A stretch of DNA of 39,644 nucleotides from a virus: IMG/VR virus record IMGVR_UViG_3300030060_003886, positions 1 to 39,644 of that record, one strand, 5' to 3'. Below, in pieces: positions 7,979 through 15,968 of the stretch; positions within the stretch are counted from its first letter, which is position 1, and every line of letters starts with the position of its first letter. Below the pieces are notes generated by a model. That model was given only the letters and a program-made list of their open reading frames with translations. It was not told the DNA's origin and did no database searches. The translations under genes and the position numbers were made by a program.

Positions 7979-9480
7979 CTTGGGCAGGACACAGTCACCA
8001 CACAGGCTTCAGTGGCTACTCGAAGAACCCAGCGACTGAGTGCCATTGGGGCAACGTGCTGGTGTTCACCACACACGACGGCATCGAAGTACATGCCGGT
8101 GGTAGCAGCAGAGGCGGTGGATGGTGGAAGATGAACCCACTACCAGACCTAGCGATGGGTCCAGACAACGAGGTGAGAAGGGGGTACAGCCAACTCAAGT
8201 GCGAAACGACCACCAAGAACATGGAGGGTTGGAGAGTCAATGCACTGTTCGAGGAGAAGGAACCACCTGCTGTAATCGAGATGGACTTCCCTGACTACAG
8301 CGTACCCAGAGACTGTGACATTCTCTTCTGGGAGACGTTGGTCGAGGACATCAGAGAGCAAGGAGTGAAGAGCATCCACGTCATGTGCATGGGTGGTCAT
8401 GGCAGGACTGGTATCCAACTAGCCTGCCTTCGATGGCACCTAGCGACCGAGGAGGAGAGGAAGGAGTGGCCTGACGCCTACACACTGGTGATGGAGATAC
8501 GAGAGCCTTACTGCGACCACGCAGTCGAGGCCGACTCACAGCAGGCATACGTGGCTTCCATGTGTGGCCTTCCCATCGGAGAGGCATTACCCTTCCACAA
8601 GGGGATAGTGTCCTACCCCAGCAAGACCACCACCACCACATCGTCTAAGAGCAACAGCGGTATTTACGCCGACCTTCTCGAATGCAACGAGTGTGACCTC
8701 ATCATGTTCGAGGACAACACCGCAAACGACATCAAGGAAGGAGACCCATGCTTCGACCACTGCTGCAACGGCACGATGAAGGACATCACCGATGAGGCTA
8801 TCGTTCGCACCAACTACAAGGACGCAGAGATTGGAGAGTACGCTCTCAACCTGACGAACTTGGACATCTGCTCCTCCATCGGCATCACCAAGGTGGGTGA
8901 ACTCAGCGAAGACCTGATGGAGCAACTGCATGGAGAGGATTGGCAGAAGACACTGGACAGGAAGATGAACAGGTACGCCAAATCGACAGTCCGAGGCTTG
9001 CTACTCAGGAACCTCAACACAGCCTTGTCGAACTTGGACAAGGATGCCCATCCCATACTCGTGGTGATTGACGACGCTCTCACTGACGAGAGGGTGTGTG
9101 GCAACAGCATACCGTCCAGTAGGGTTTGGACGAAGTGCGGATTCTGCGAGAGCAAGACGACTCCCGACAGACTGACTCTGGCCTACAAGACAGAGGACAA
9201 CAAGCAGATAGCAGCACCATGCTGCCCGAAGTGCGTCATCTCCTCTGGCTTGGAGTTCCAAGACTTCGTCGAGTGGGAGTCTGACGAGGAGACCGGAGTA
9301 GTGCAACTCCTAGACAAGGAGAACAAAGTAACACCGCAGAAGTACAACATCCTGCATGGCCTCAGTCCTGTTCGTGCTATGAGAGTGCGAGACCTCAGAG
9401 AGAACAAGAAGGAGCAGACCGTGAAGGTCGAGTCATGGGAGGATTGGGATGACGATGAGTGGATGGGGTTGGGCATATGA
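7975..9480 (+). CDS. CX5R phosphatase-like protein with zinc clusters (501 aa)
   Basis: The GTG start overlaps the previous TGA. Residues about 133-148 read HVMCMGGHGRTG, the CX5R loop of cysteine-dependent protein tyrosine/dual-specificity phosphatases, with Cys138 and Arg144 followed by Thr. The family usually has His directly before the Cys; here it is Met. Downstream, CNEC...C..CC (about residues 237-265) and CGFC...CCPKC look like two zinc-binding pairs. Phages carry small proteins with this GGHGRTG-type loop, though usually shorter, so the C-terminal 300 residues are extra. Likely a phosphatase acting on protein or another phosphoester; the substrate is unknown. Next gene overlaps by ATGA. 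Confidence 0.6.
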   Translation: MTWAGHSHHTGFSGYSKNPATECHWGNVLVFTTHDGIEVHAGGSSRGGGWWKMNPLPDLAMGPDNEVRRGYSQLKCETTTKNMEGWRVNALFEEKEPPAVIEMDFPDYSVPRDCDILFWETLVEDIREQGVKSIHVMCMGGHGRTGIQLACLRWHLATEEERKEWPDAYTLVMEIREPYCDHAVEADSQQAYVASMCGLPIGEALPFHKGIVSYPSKTTTTTSSKSNSGIYADLLECNECDLIMFEDNTANDIKEGDPCFDHCCNGTMKDITDEAIVRTNYKDAEIGEYALNLTNLDICSSIGITKVGELSEDLMEQLHGEDWQKTLDRKMNRYAKSTVRGLLLRNLNTALSNLDKDAHPILVVIDDALTDERVCGNSIPSSRVWTKCGFCESKTTPDRLTLAYKTEDNKQIAAPCCPKCVISSGLEFQDFVEWESDEETGVVQLLDKENKVTPQKYNILHGLSPVRAMRVRDLRENKKEQTVKVESWEDWDDDEWMGLGI

Positions 9481-9620
9481 GTCGTGTGTTCGACAACCCA
9501 GCCACTCAGGAGGCTTACGACTACTACATGACACTCAGCGTGGATGCCCTCGCTGTGTTGGCAATACGACTCAGAGAACACAACGGAGATTTTGAGAATG
9601 GAACAACAGATATGGATTGA
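9477..9620 (+). CDS. Small unknown protein (47 aa)
   Basis: An ATG at 9477 overlaps the previous stop (ATGA), and the frame runs 47 codons to a TGA at 9618-9620. The product is compact and helical (AYDYYMTLSVDALAVLAIRL) with an acidic end. The next gene starts inside it at 9598. The overlap style and the lack of another gene here support it, but the short length keeps confidence moderate. Confidence 0.5.
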   Translation: MSRVFDNPATQEAYDYYMTLSVDALAVLAIRLREHNGDFENGTTDMD

Positions 9621-9828
9621 AACAATGGAAACAACGACGGACGAATACAGACAGGAGATGAATGCACAGGGCAGGCTGAACACCATAGCCATGCTCAAGA
9701 GGTTGTGCATACCTCAGAGGTGGGTCTGGGAGAGAGTCAATGACGAATGCTACGTGCCAATGCACCCTGATATAGGCATCAACAGGGCTGGCAGGGTCAT
9801 CGACCCACTAACGGGGAGATACCTATGA
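9598..9828 (+). CDS. Small unknown protein (76 aa)
   Basis: The ATG at 9598 is the first plausible start of this frame, with GGAGA about 9 nt upstream. The N-terminal half is charged and Thr/Glu-rich. The second half has Trp/Tyr/Pro residues and ends in a basic stretch that could fold into a short beta structure (AGRVIDPLTGRYL). No family is recognised. Its stop overlaps the start of the next gene (ATGA). Confidence 0.6.
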   Translation: MEQQIWIETMETTTDEYRQEMNAQGRLNTIAMLKRLCIPQRWVWERVNDECYVPMHPDIGINRAGRVIDPLTGRYL

Positions 9829-11513
9829 GTCCTTACGTCTCATCATTCGGCACTCAGTCTTTCGACAGAGACCACTTTGTCTCTCTCGTTAGCAACTTCC
9901 GAGAGTCACTTGGCTTCGAGGCTGCTGACACGGAGAGCACCTTCGACCCTTGGGACGTGGTGTCCTTGGAGACATCGGGGCTCGATATGCATGACGGCAA
10001 GCCCAATTACGCTTGGCTCGACATGTGGGACTATTGGATGAAACTACCCAAGCACGTGCTGGAGCCGGTCGCATTGATGCACAGCGTGAGAGGCACACGG
10101 AACTATGCTTGCCAGCAGAGAGCGAGACACTCTGCTTCTTACTTCTACATGGTGTTCATGAACGTGTTCCCAGATGAGTGGGAGACACTACCTCTCTATG
10201 CCATGCGGCAGTACACCAAGTCAGCCTTGGGGAAGATGAGAGTGAAGCACGGTGTCTGCGTCAACACCATCAGAGACAAAGCCATGTTCTTCGACAAGAT
10301 ATTGGCGGAGGTCTATCCTGATGGTTTGGCTTTCAATGACTGGAAGGAGATGACCAACGGCAACGGCCATAACTCTCTCTCGGAGAACTTGAGCGTATGG
10401 CAGCGCATCAGAAGCGAGCATCCGTGGTTCCCCCACGTGGATGTGCTGTTCAGCACAGGACACCACCCGAAAGGGGAGAACTTCAGAAGCCCATGGGATT
10501 TCATCCATCAATTCCAACAACACATCAACAGAGACGCCAAGGGTCGTTTCACGGCGAGGACATTCAAGAGGCTAGACCACCTCGTCTACGAGTACGGGAA
10601 CAAGGGAGGGATTACCAACGTCTCCAAGTGGGACAGGTACCATGTCAGAGAATGGCTCTTCAACTACGCATTCAAGCACTACGCAATCGTAGTGAACAGG
10701 GAGAGATTCCCAGAGCGTGCCACAGACGATGAACTAGAGCAAATCATCAACCTACGTTCCATTGAACTCAAGCACATCGCAGGTGGTAGCAAAGTCTACC
10801 GCCACATGAGGGAGAACGTGGAAGACTCTGGCAACAGCATACTCAAGATGGTGCAATACGCTTGGCCCAAGTACGACATGACCCTATCTCGATGGAGCAG
10901 GGCTACTGCGGGGGAGAAGAGAGCGAACATCATGCTTGAGAGGGTGTTCGCCTATCATGGTGAGCATTACTCCCATGGCACTTCCACACCTCTGTTCGAT
11001 GGGGAGGGCAACAAGATGACCTACAACCACCTCCTGAACAGAGACCACCATGACATCAAGGTCGATGGCAGAAGCGATTCGCTCAGGTTCGTCTTGGAGT
11101 CACAGGGGGATTGGCACTTCGTAGACACCGTAGAGGCAGGTGTGGCATACGATGGCACAATGTATTACCGACATGAGATACCCGCATCCTACCTAGAGTG
11201 GTGTGCAGCAAACGACATAGAGCCTGTGGAGAACATGTTGGACTATCGACAGAAAGTACTCGACCCAGAGTGCAGGAGAGCCATAGAGAGCATTGGGTAC
11301 ACTCCTATCTACTTGATGCTCTCCGACTTCTCGTGTGCAGTAGAGGGAGTGCATGAACACATACCGATATGGAGTGGTACATACGTCACACCAGAGATTG
11401 GAGTCAGCATACACAACAACAGGATAGGATTAGCAGAGACATTCGACCTGCAAGGCAGGACAGACATTGGGGACATGATTAGGCAGTACTACGAGGAGGT
11501 AGTATGTGCATAG
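9825..11513 (+). CDS. Large unknown protein (562 aa)
   Basis: The ATG at 9825 overlaps the previous stop. The protein is soluble, rich in His, Trp, Tyr and Arg, with no membrane segment, P-loop or Cys cluster. The histidines are scattered (SHGTSTP, NRDHHDIK, STGHHPKGE), so a metal site is possible but no known catalytic signature is recognised. Codon use resembles the neighbours. Its size and position between small accessory genes suggest an enzyme or virion protein; no function is claimed. Confidence 0.65.
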   Translation: MSPYVSSFGTQSFDRDHFVSLVSNFRESLGFEAADTESTFDPWDVVSLETSGLDMHDGKPNYAWLDMWDYWMKLPKHVLEPVALMHSVRGTRNYACQQRARHSASYFYMVFMNVFPDEWETLPLYAMRQYTKSALGKMRVKHGVCVNTIRDKAMFFDKILAEVYPDGLAFNDWKEMTNGNGHNSLSENLSVWQRIRSEHPWFPHVDVLFSTGHHPKGENFRSPWDFIHQFQQHINRDAKGRFTARTFKRLDHLVYEYGNKGGITNVSKWDRYHVREWLFNYAFKHYAIVVNRERFPERATDDELEQIINLRSIELKHIAGGSKVYRHMRENVEDSGNSILKMVQYAWPKYDMTLSRWSRATAGEKRANIMLERVFAYHGEHYSHGTSTPLFDGEGNKMTYNHLLNRDHHDIKVDGRSDSLRFVLESQGDWHFVDTVEAGVAYDGTMYYRHEIPASYLEWCAANDIEPVENMLDYRQKVLDPECRRAIESIGYTPIYLMLSDFSCAVEGVHEHIPIWSGTYVTPEIGVSIHNNRIGLAETFDLQGRTDIGDMIRQYYEEVVCA

Positions 11514-11604
11514 GACATTCGCACAGCGAAAAAACGGAAGTGAAAAAATGAATATGAAGAAGAAAAATGGAAGCAATAAGAACGGAAGCGAAGAGGTGCT
11601 CTGA
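11514..11604 (+). other. Short A-rich spacer with chained mini-frames
   Basis: Between two clear genes lie two tiny frames: 11504-11551 (15 codons) and 11548-11604 (18 codons), joined by ATGA and running straight into the ATG at 11605. The A-rich GAAAAAATGA context resembles real starts elsewhere (for example 15057), so an 18-residue Lys/Asn-rich peptide may be made. It could equally be a leader or the remnant of a decayed gene. Confidence 0.3.
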
Positions 11605-11940
11605 ATGGTGGAGGTAGGCGAACACCAGATAGAAATCCATGCCCACAGGACAGTACAGCAGTCGGCTGTGCTGTGTCTGGATGAGGTATTGGGTCACAGC
11701 AGCATAGAGGACGCCTTGTACGACCACTACGAGTGGGAGGAAGACGACGTGCATGACATAGAGTATTCAATGCATGTGTCCGGCGTAGTCGCCCACAAGG
11801 CCTACGTGGAGCAGAATACCAAGTTCCAGCAGATGGCGGACAGAGTGAAGGAGTTGGAGAAGGAGAACGAGGCACTCAAAGCACTTGCCAACAAGCAGGA
11901 AGACCCGGAGGCAGAACTCTACACGGAGGTGGAGTCATGA
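11605..11940 (+). CDS. Unknown protein with C-terminal coiled coil (111 aa)
   Basis: The ATG at 11605 has GAGGTG about 8 nt upstream. The first 65 residues are His/Glu/Asp-rich. From about residue 72 a strong heptad pattern follows (ADRVKELEKENEALKAL), giving a coiled coil of about 25 residues, then an acidic tail. Probably an oligomeric accessory protein. It ends in ATGA with the next gene. Confidence 0.6.
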   Translation: MVEVGEHQIEIHAHRTVQQSAVLCLDEVLGHSSIEDALYDHYEWEEDDVHDIEYSMHVSGVVAHKAYVEQNTKFQQMADRVKELEKENEALKALANKQEDPEAELYTEVES

Positions 11941-12092
11941 GCAACATGAGTTACTGCAGGTTCGAGAACACATACGATGACCTGCGAGACTGCTTCGACA
12001 ACTGGGAAGTCAGGAGTGAGTCTGAGGAGGAGTATCAGGCTCTCTTGGTGAAACTGTGCGAGCAGATAGCACAGTACTACGGAGGCGAGTGA
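11937..12092 (+). CDS. Small MSYCRFENT-type phage protein (51 aa)
   Basis: The ATG at 11937 overlaps the previous stop; a second ATG at 11946 gives a protein starting MSYCRFENTYDDLRDC. That start is familiar from many short uncharacterised proteins of tailed phages and bacteria, which keep the Cys and aromatic residues. The rest is acidic and helical. No biochemical role is known to me. The second ATG may be the true start, since the family begins there. Confidence 0.6.
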   Translation: MSNMSYCRFENTYDDLRDCFDNWEVRSESEEEYQALLVKLCEQIAQYYGGE

Positions 12093-12377
12093 ATGGCCGA
12101 CTACTCGGATTGGGTCAATTACATCGACGACGGATACATCGACGACGGAATCATCTGGTCAATCAGAGACCAACTCACCCCACCTGCGAAGGACTACGTC
12201 ATGTGGTCATCCAGCGGATGGGAACTGAACGTGGAGCATCTCATCGAGGACATGGGATTGGAAGAGGACGAGATACTTCTTGTGAGATATGGCGGACATG
12301 ACTACGGTCACACCTCCTGCTGGATTCCGAGGAAGCACTCACCATACGAGTCGGACAGAGTGGAGGAAGAGGAATGA
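12093..12377 (+). CDS. Acidic unknown protein (94 aa)
   Basis: The ATG at 12093 directly follows the previous TGA. The protein is very acidic with many Asp, Tyr and Trp residues, including a tandem IDDGYIDDGII near residue 10. Its last four Glu residues come from GAGGAAGAGGA, the ribosome site of the next gene, whose ATG overlaps the stop. No family is recognised. Small acidic viral proteins sometimes mimic DNA or bind basic partners; that is only a possibility here. Confidence 0.6.
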   Translation: MADYSDWVNYIDDGYIDDGIIWSIRDQLTPPAKDYVMWSSSGWELNVEHLIEDMGLEEDEILLVRYGGHDYGHTSCWIPRKHSPYESDRVEEEE

Positions 12378-12577
12378 AGTCGCAAGAGGTACTGCTTGAC
12401 AATCTACACAATCTAGCGTGTCTGTGTCTCGACTTCATTGACACCGGAGAAGACGAGGAAATCTGGAGGAGACACCTGCTGACTGTCGAACACGCAATCA
12501 GGCTGATTAGCGGCTACTATGAGATGTGGACGGAGATGAATGAGATGGTCCAAACATGGAAGGAGGAAGACGAATGA
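12374..12577 (+). CDS. Small helical unknown protein (67 aa)
   Basis: ATGA-coupled to the gene before, with GAGGAAGAGG as ribosome site. The product looks all-helical with three Trp and two nearby Cys (LACLCL). No recognised family. It ends in EEDE from a GGAGGAAGACGA stretch that serves the next gene. Confidence 0.6.
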   Translation: MKSQEVLLDNLHNLACLCLDFIDTGEDEEIWRRHLLTVEHAIRLISGYYEMWTEMNEMVQTWKEEDE

Positions 12578-12792
12578 CCAAGAAACTGAAATGCCCCAAT
12601 TGTGGGACAGAGGACGAAAGCGACTTCACAGTATGGAAGAAGGGAGAAGTCGGCTTCACAGTCTACTTTGATGGGACTGATATAGAGCCTGATGAGATGA
12701 CCTACGACGAAACATATGTGGATGTCTTCTCATGCCAATGCGGACACGAATCCCGATGGCAATCAGACTTCATGGTAGAGGTGAGAGAATGA
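12574..12792 (+). CDS. Small zinc-ribbon protein (72 aa)
   Basis: The ATG at 12574 overlaps the previous stop and follows GGAGGAAG. Two Cys pairs, CPNC near residue 7 and CQC near residue 55, frame a beta-rich core, the layout of a zinc ribbon. Such proteins bind nucleic acid or partner proteins; the target is unknown. One of a cluster of tiny zinc proteins. Confidence 0.65.
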   Translation: MTKKLKCPNCGTEDESDFTVWKKGEVGFTVYFDGTDIEPDEMTYDETYVDVFSCQCGHESRWQSDFMVEVRE

Positions 12793-12929
12793 GCGTAGCA
12801 GATAGCGCAATCATAGGCCTCTTAGACATTATCCACGCTCACATTGACAACGGAGACATCGACGAGGCCATAGGCGTCATTAACAGGACCAAGGCGACTC
12901 TCGATGGAACATGGAGTGGAAAGGAATGA
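12789..12929 (+). CDS. Small unknown protein (46 aa)
   Basis: Starts at the ATGA overlap at 12789. The product is a short helical protein with alternating hydrophobic and acidic residues (LLDIIHAHIDNGDIDEAI), resembling a single helical hairpin. No family is recognised. It ends in an ATGA overlap with a zinc mini-protein. Confidence 0.5.
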   Translation: MSVADSAIIGLLDIIHAHIDNGDIDEAIGVINRTKATLDGTWSGKE

Positions 12930-13042
12930 GAAACAAGTACCGAGCACTGACCTGCCACTCCTGCGGCAAGCGGAGAAACCTAGTGTGGGACCCAGCACAT
13001 GAGAGGTGCTATGAGTGTCTGCACAAGGAGGTAGTAGCATGA
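12926..13042 (+). CDS. Zinc-finger mini-protein (38 aa)
   Basis: The ATG at 12926 overlaps the previous stop and has AAGGA upstream. The 38 residues contain CHSC near residue 10 and CYEC near residue 28, a complete four-Cys zinc site, with Arg/Lys between, suiting nucleic-acid binding. It is joined by ATGA overlaps on both sides, which supports it as a real gene despite its size. Confidence 0.55.
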   Translation: MRNKYRALTCHSCGKRRNLVWDPAHERCYECLHKEVVA

Positions 13043-13212
13043 CAGATTTGCTGCTATCGAGAATAGAGAACGAAGAATGGACGTTAGAGACATGGGCCAT
13101 AGACGAGCAGTGGCCCGTTTCACTAAATGCTTTGCTACTAGGCAAAGACTATAGGCTGGGGCTATCTCCCCAGAGAAGCAACAAACCAAAAAATTTGGAG
13201 GAAGAAGAATGA
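13039..13212 (+). CDS. Small unknown protein (57 aa)
   Basis: The ATG at 13039 overlaps the previous stop, with AAGGAGGT upstream. The first half is acidic and helical with three Trp; the second half is basic and Pro/Asn-rich. It ends in LEEEE encoded by TTGGAGGAAGAAGA, the ribosome site for the DUF932 gene. No family is recognised. Confidence 0.55.
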   Translation: MTDLLLSRIENEEWTLETWAIDEQWPVSLNALLLGKDYRLGLSPQRSNKPKNLEEEE

Positions 13213-14939
13213 ATGAAAATGAAGCAAATGAAGCAAGCAAGAGAATGCCTGTTTTCGCTACGAGAGTGGAACACAAGAATGACTTAGTCACTGAGTTGCA
13301 CTACGAAGCGATGGCAGGTGCCATCTCGGTCCTAGTACCGAGAGAGGCAGTAGAGACAATGAAGTACGATACCAGCACCAAGTTGTGCTTGGTGTCGGAA
13401 CTGACTGTGCCCTCGGGAGGCGTGTTCAGACCTGAATTCGTCTTCAAGGACGACAAGATGCCCATGGAGCCCACCTCGCAGAGAAGGATAGAGGTGGTCG
13501 ACATGGTCGAGCAGGGAGCGGATGTGAAGAACATCAAGGCATACCTGAATCAGCCTGAGGAGACAGAGGCAGACCCCACGCAGGACGAGGAGTACTCCTC
13601 CTTGTTTATGCCACCCACTCTGGAGGAGGCGCAGACCACCCTACCAAACCAGATGGTGGACGTCGTCATGGACGGTGACCAGTACGTGGAACTACCCGAG
13701 TGGTTCGACGGAGGAGAAGTAGCGTGGGACGGCGCCCTGATAGCAGGAGGTCGTGTCAGCAAGACCGCACCTTGGGACTTCACGCCATCGTTCCTACCCA
13801 ACCACGTAGTCGTGGACACTGGAGAGGGACCACAGGCAGTGAGAGTGAACAAGAAGGACGGCAGAGCCGGTTCGTGGACTGTCCTGAACCCAGCCCTAGC
13901 GAGCGAGCAGAGACCAGCAGGTGCTCTCCTCGGTAGCGTGAGTGACAGGTACTTCACTCTCGGACACCCTGTGTGGGTCAAGCCGATGTTGAAGTACGCA
14001 GAGATGTCAGGCATCAAGAGCGCCGTGACATCATGGAACGAGGGAGCCAAGTGCCGTGTGGACTTAGACGTCACACAGGCCAGCCAGTTGAGGAAGTCTG
14101 CAGCGGACAAACTGAGGCAGAGAGACGGTAAGTACCTAGACACTGACAGTCTGAGTGAGGCAGCGCAGAGCCTAGATGGCCTGTACAAGTTCGGCTTCAC
14201 CATCAACAACAGCCTAGACGGGAGAGGCTCCTTCGGTGCATACGGTTCGGCACTCCGCACCTACTGCATGAACCTAGCAGTAGCAGGCGGCATAGAGACC
14301 GCCATCAAGATGCGGCACACCAGAGGCGTCATGGAGAACGTGGATTGGGACGAGTTCGGTCTCAACCTAGTCAATGCGACAGCAGAACTCAACGAGTGGC
14401 TAGTGAACACCGAACTGATGTCTTGGATACCCATGGACTTGCAACTGATGGACAAACTCCTGACAGTGATGGAGGAGCAGAACCTGATGACTGCACCTAG
14501 AATGGTGAAGAACAAGGAGACGGGACTGATTACCCAAATCAACAGGAGCCACATGGACTTGGCAGTGACACAGGGATGGAAGGAGCCGACCCTATCCTAC
14601 GTAGCCGTGCAGGGAGACCAGCAGAAGACTCTGTACCACGCACTGCAATGCATGACTGGAGCCATGACCCACAAGCCTACGGTGTACGATGACAAGAGGG
14701 AACTCAAGGGTTCCACTCTCGGCATAGACACACTGGACAACAGGCTGAAGAAGGTGAATCAGGTGTTCACTAGTGTGGCTGACCAAGCACTAGGAGCAGC
14801 GAAAGAGGCAATGGGCAAAGACCATCTGTCTCTATCAGACGTAGAAGAAGTTAAAGGATTCGTGTCCGAGCACAAGAGCGTGCTTGGACTAGACGACGTA
14901 CCGCAGTACAGTGAGAAGCATGAGATTGCGGTGCTATGA
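13209..14939 (+). CDS. DUF932 (phage/plasmid-like) protein (576 aa)
   Basis: The ATG at 13209 overlaps the previous stop and follows GGAGGAAGAAG. From about residue 238, LLGSVSDRYFTLGH resembles the conserved segment near the start of DUF932. At about 345-370, an R..C.N segment followed by MRHTRG matches its other hallmark. DUF932 proteins occur widely on phages and plasmids, usually at 300-400 residues. The extra N-terminal ~200 residues here are acidic and Pro-rich and may be a separate domain. The biochemical role of the family is not settled. It is the last gene before the structured element at 14942. Confidence 0.6.
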   Translation: MNENEANEASKRMPVFATRVEHKNDLVTELHYEAMAGAISVLVPREAVETMKYDTSTKLCLVSELTVPSGGVFRPEFVFKDDKMPMEPTSQRRIEVVDMVEQGADVKNIKAYLNQPEETEADPTQDEEYSSLFMPPTLEEAQTTLPNQMVDVVMDGDQYVELPEWFDGGEVAWDGALIAGGRVSKTAPWDFTPSFLPNHVVVDTGEGPQAVRVNKKDGRAGSWTVLNPALASEQRPAGALLGSVSDRYFTLGHPVWVKPMLKYAEMSGIKSAVTSWNEGAKCRVDLDVTQASQLRKSAADKLRQRDGKYLDTDSLSEAAQSLDGLYKFGFTINNSLDGRGSFGAYGSALRTYCMNLAVAGGIETAIKMRHTRGVMENVDWDEFGLNLVNATAELNEWLVNTELMSWIPMDLQLMDKLLTVMEEQNLMTAPRMVKNKETGLITQINRSHMDLAVTQGWKEPTLSYVAVQGDQQKTLYHALQCMTGAMTHKPTVYDDKRELKGSTLGIDTLDNRLKKVNQVFTSVADQALGAAKEAMGKDHLSLSDVEEVKGFVSEHKSVLGLDDVPQYSEKHEIAVL

Positions 14940-14941
14940 CA

Positions 14942-15027
14942 CTCGCACCCTAACGGGGCGAGGGAGGCAAATAGGGGTGCGAGAGAATGTTGTTTCTACC
15001 AACGTGTTCTTACTCCGTCCTCCCTCG
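14942..15027 (+). ncRNA. Interleaved inverted repeats, possible pseudoknot RNA
   Basis: Four arms lie in A-B-A'-B' order: A CTCGCACCC 14942-14950, B CGAGGGAGG 14959-14967, A' GGGTGCGAG 14975-14983, B' CCTCCCTCG 15019-15027. Both stems are 9 bp and perfect; B/B' extends to about 13 bp if two G-U pairs are allowed. The order cannot be drawn as nested hairpins, so the RNA would form a pseudoknot or switch between two folds. A small stem GTTG/CAAC lies between A' and B'. It sits between the DUF932 stop and the 15057 start and could be a leader switch, processing site, terminator or a separate small RNA. Confidence 0.5.
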
Positions 15028-15056
15028 TTCCACAGGGTCGACAATGAGGTGAAAAA

Positions 15057-15473
15057 ATGAAGTTGGACAGAATGAAGAAAATGAAGACGTACCAGAAGAT
15101 GCAGACCGACACGGTGCTGGAGGAGAAGGACATACCCAAAGCGGTATCTAAGAATCTCGAGCATTTCGTAGAGAGCGGTCTGATGCAGGAAGTGGAAGGT
15201 GGCTACATCAAGCCATCCAAGCCAGCATGGGTAGAAGCAGCAGAAGCAGCAGTGGCTCCAGAGGAACCGCAGCAACCAGCAGCACCTGCTGTGACCCAGT
15301 TCGGTCTCGTTCTAGGGAACAGGGCAGCAAGCATAGTGCAACTGTGCGACGCCCTCCAGAGCGGCACGGCTGGACTGACAGCGCTCGGAGACATCAGAGG
15401 CCATGCCATGATGATGCTCTACGACCTGAACCTGCTGGCTCCCGTTGAGCCTGAGGTCGCTGAGAGCGACTGA
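15057..15473 (+). CDS. Possible winged-helix protein (138 aa)
   Basis: The ATG at 15057 follows GAGGTGAAAAA, a good ribosome site. Residues about 25-58 (IPKAVSKNLEHFVESGLMQEVEGGYI) have the helix and wing pattern of a winged helix-turn-helix. An Ala/Pro/Glu linker follows, then a second helical segment and an acidic tail. Probably a DNA-binding regulator. It lies just downstream of the A-B-A'-B' element, which could control it. Confidence 0.55.
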   Translation: MKLDRMKKMKTYQKMQTDTVLEEKDIPKAVSKNLEHFVESGLMQEVEGGYIKPSKPAWVEAAEAAVAPEEPQQPAAPAVTQFGLVLGNRAASIVQLCDALQSGTAGLTALGDIRGHAMMMLYDLNLLAPVEPEVAESD

Positions 15474-15489
15474 GGTTGGAGGGACGCTG

Positions 15490-15852
15490 ATGAAAATGGC
15501 AACAGAGGAGCCAATTGGCCCCTGCCCATGTAAAGGAACGCTTTGCAACAATGGGTTCGGATGGATAATGGGTAAGATGTCCGACCTGCGAGGCGGGTTC
15601 CACAGTAGCAAGCACAACGTAGCCATATGCAGCGAGTTCCCCGAAGACCGAATGGAGTGGGATGCGGAGGATGGAAGATTCCTCCCGCCCCCTCCCCCCG
15701 GTCTGAGGATAGAGACGATGAAGCGTTTCTTGAACTCGGAAGGTGCAGGCGGTGGTGCTGACGACATACAGAACACTGACAGAGCGATGAAAGCATCGGA
15801 GCGGGCCATGGAAAGGCTCAAGGATGATGTATGGAGAGAGGAGTACTCATGA
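15490..15852 (+). CDS. Unknown protein with Cys-rich N terminus (120 aa)
   Basis: The ATG at 15490 has GGAGGGA about 6 nt upstream; the frame is open earlier but lacks a ribosome site. The N terminus contains CPC...C, a possible partial metal site. In the middle is a run of five Pro (RFLPPPPPGL), then a charged helical tail. No family is recognised. It overlaps the next mini-gene by ATGA. Confidence 0.55.
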   Translation: MKMATEEPIGPCPCKGTLCNNGFGWIMGKMSDLRGGFHSSKHNVAICSEFPEDRMEWDAEDGRFLPPPPPGLRIETMKRFLNSEGAGGGADDIQNTDRAMKASERAMERLKDDVWREEYS

Positions 15853-15968
15853 AGTGCCCCATGTGCAAAGGAGCCATGAAACTGAGAGCCTATGGCAACA
15901 CTAACATGAAGGGGACTATGTACTGCTCGACCTGTGACTACAAGACTAGGTTCGGGGTCCCTAGATGA
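15849..15968 (+). CDS. Zinc-ribbon mini-protein (39 aa)
   Basis: The ATG at 15849 overlaps the previous stop. CPMC near residue 3 and CSTC near residue 26, separated by a basic turn, make a minimal zinc ribbon like those of transcription and RNA-binding proteins. The stop overlaps the start of the SNF2 helicase (ATGA), so the two are probably made together and might act together; that link is inference. Confidence 0.55.
   Translation: MKCPMCKGAMKLRAYGNTNMKGTMYCSTCDYKTRFGVPR

Noticed and set aside
11504-11551. 15-codon frame overlapping the 562-residue gene's stop
   Set aside because: Too short to support by sequence alone, although it has coupling at both ends.
13550-14260. 236-codon minus-strand frame
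   Set aside because: Antisense shadow of the DUF932 gene; no ribosome site or recognisable domain.
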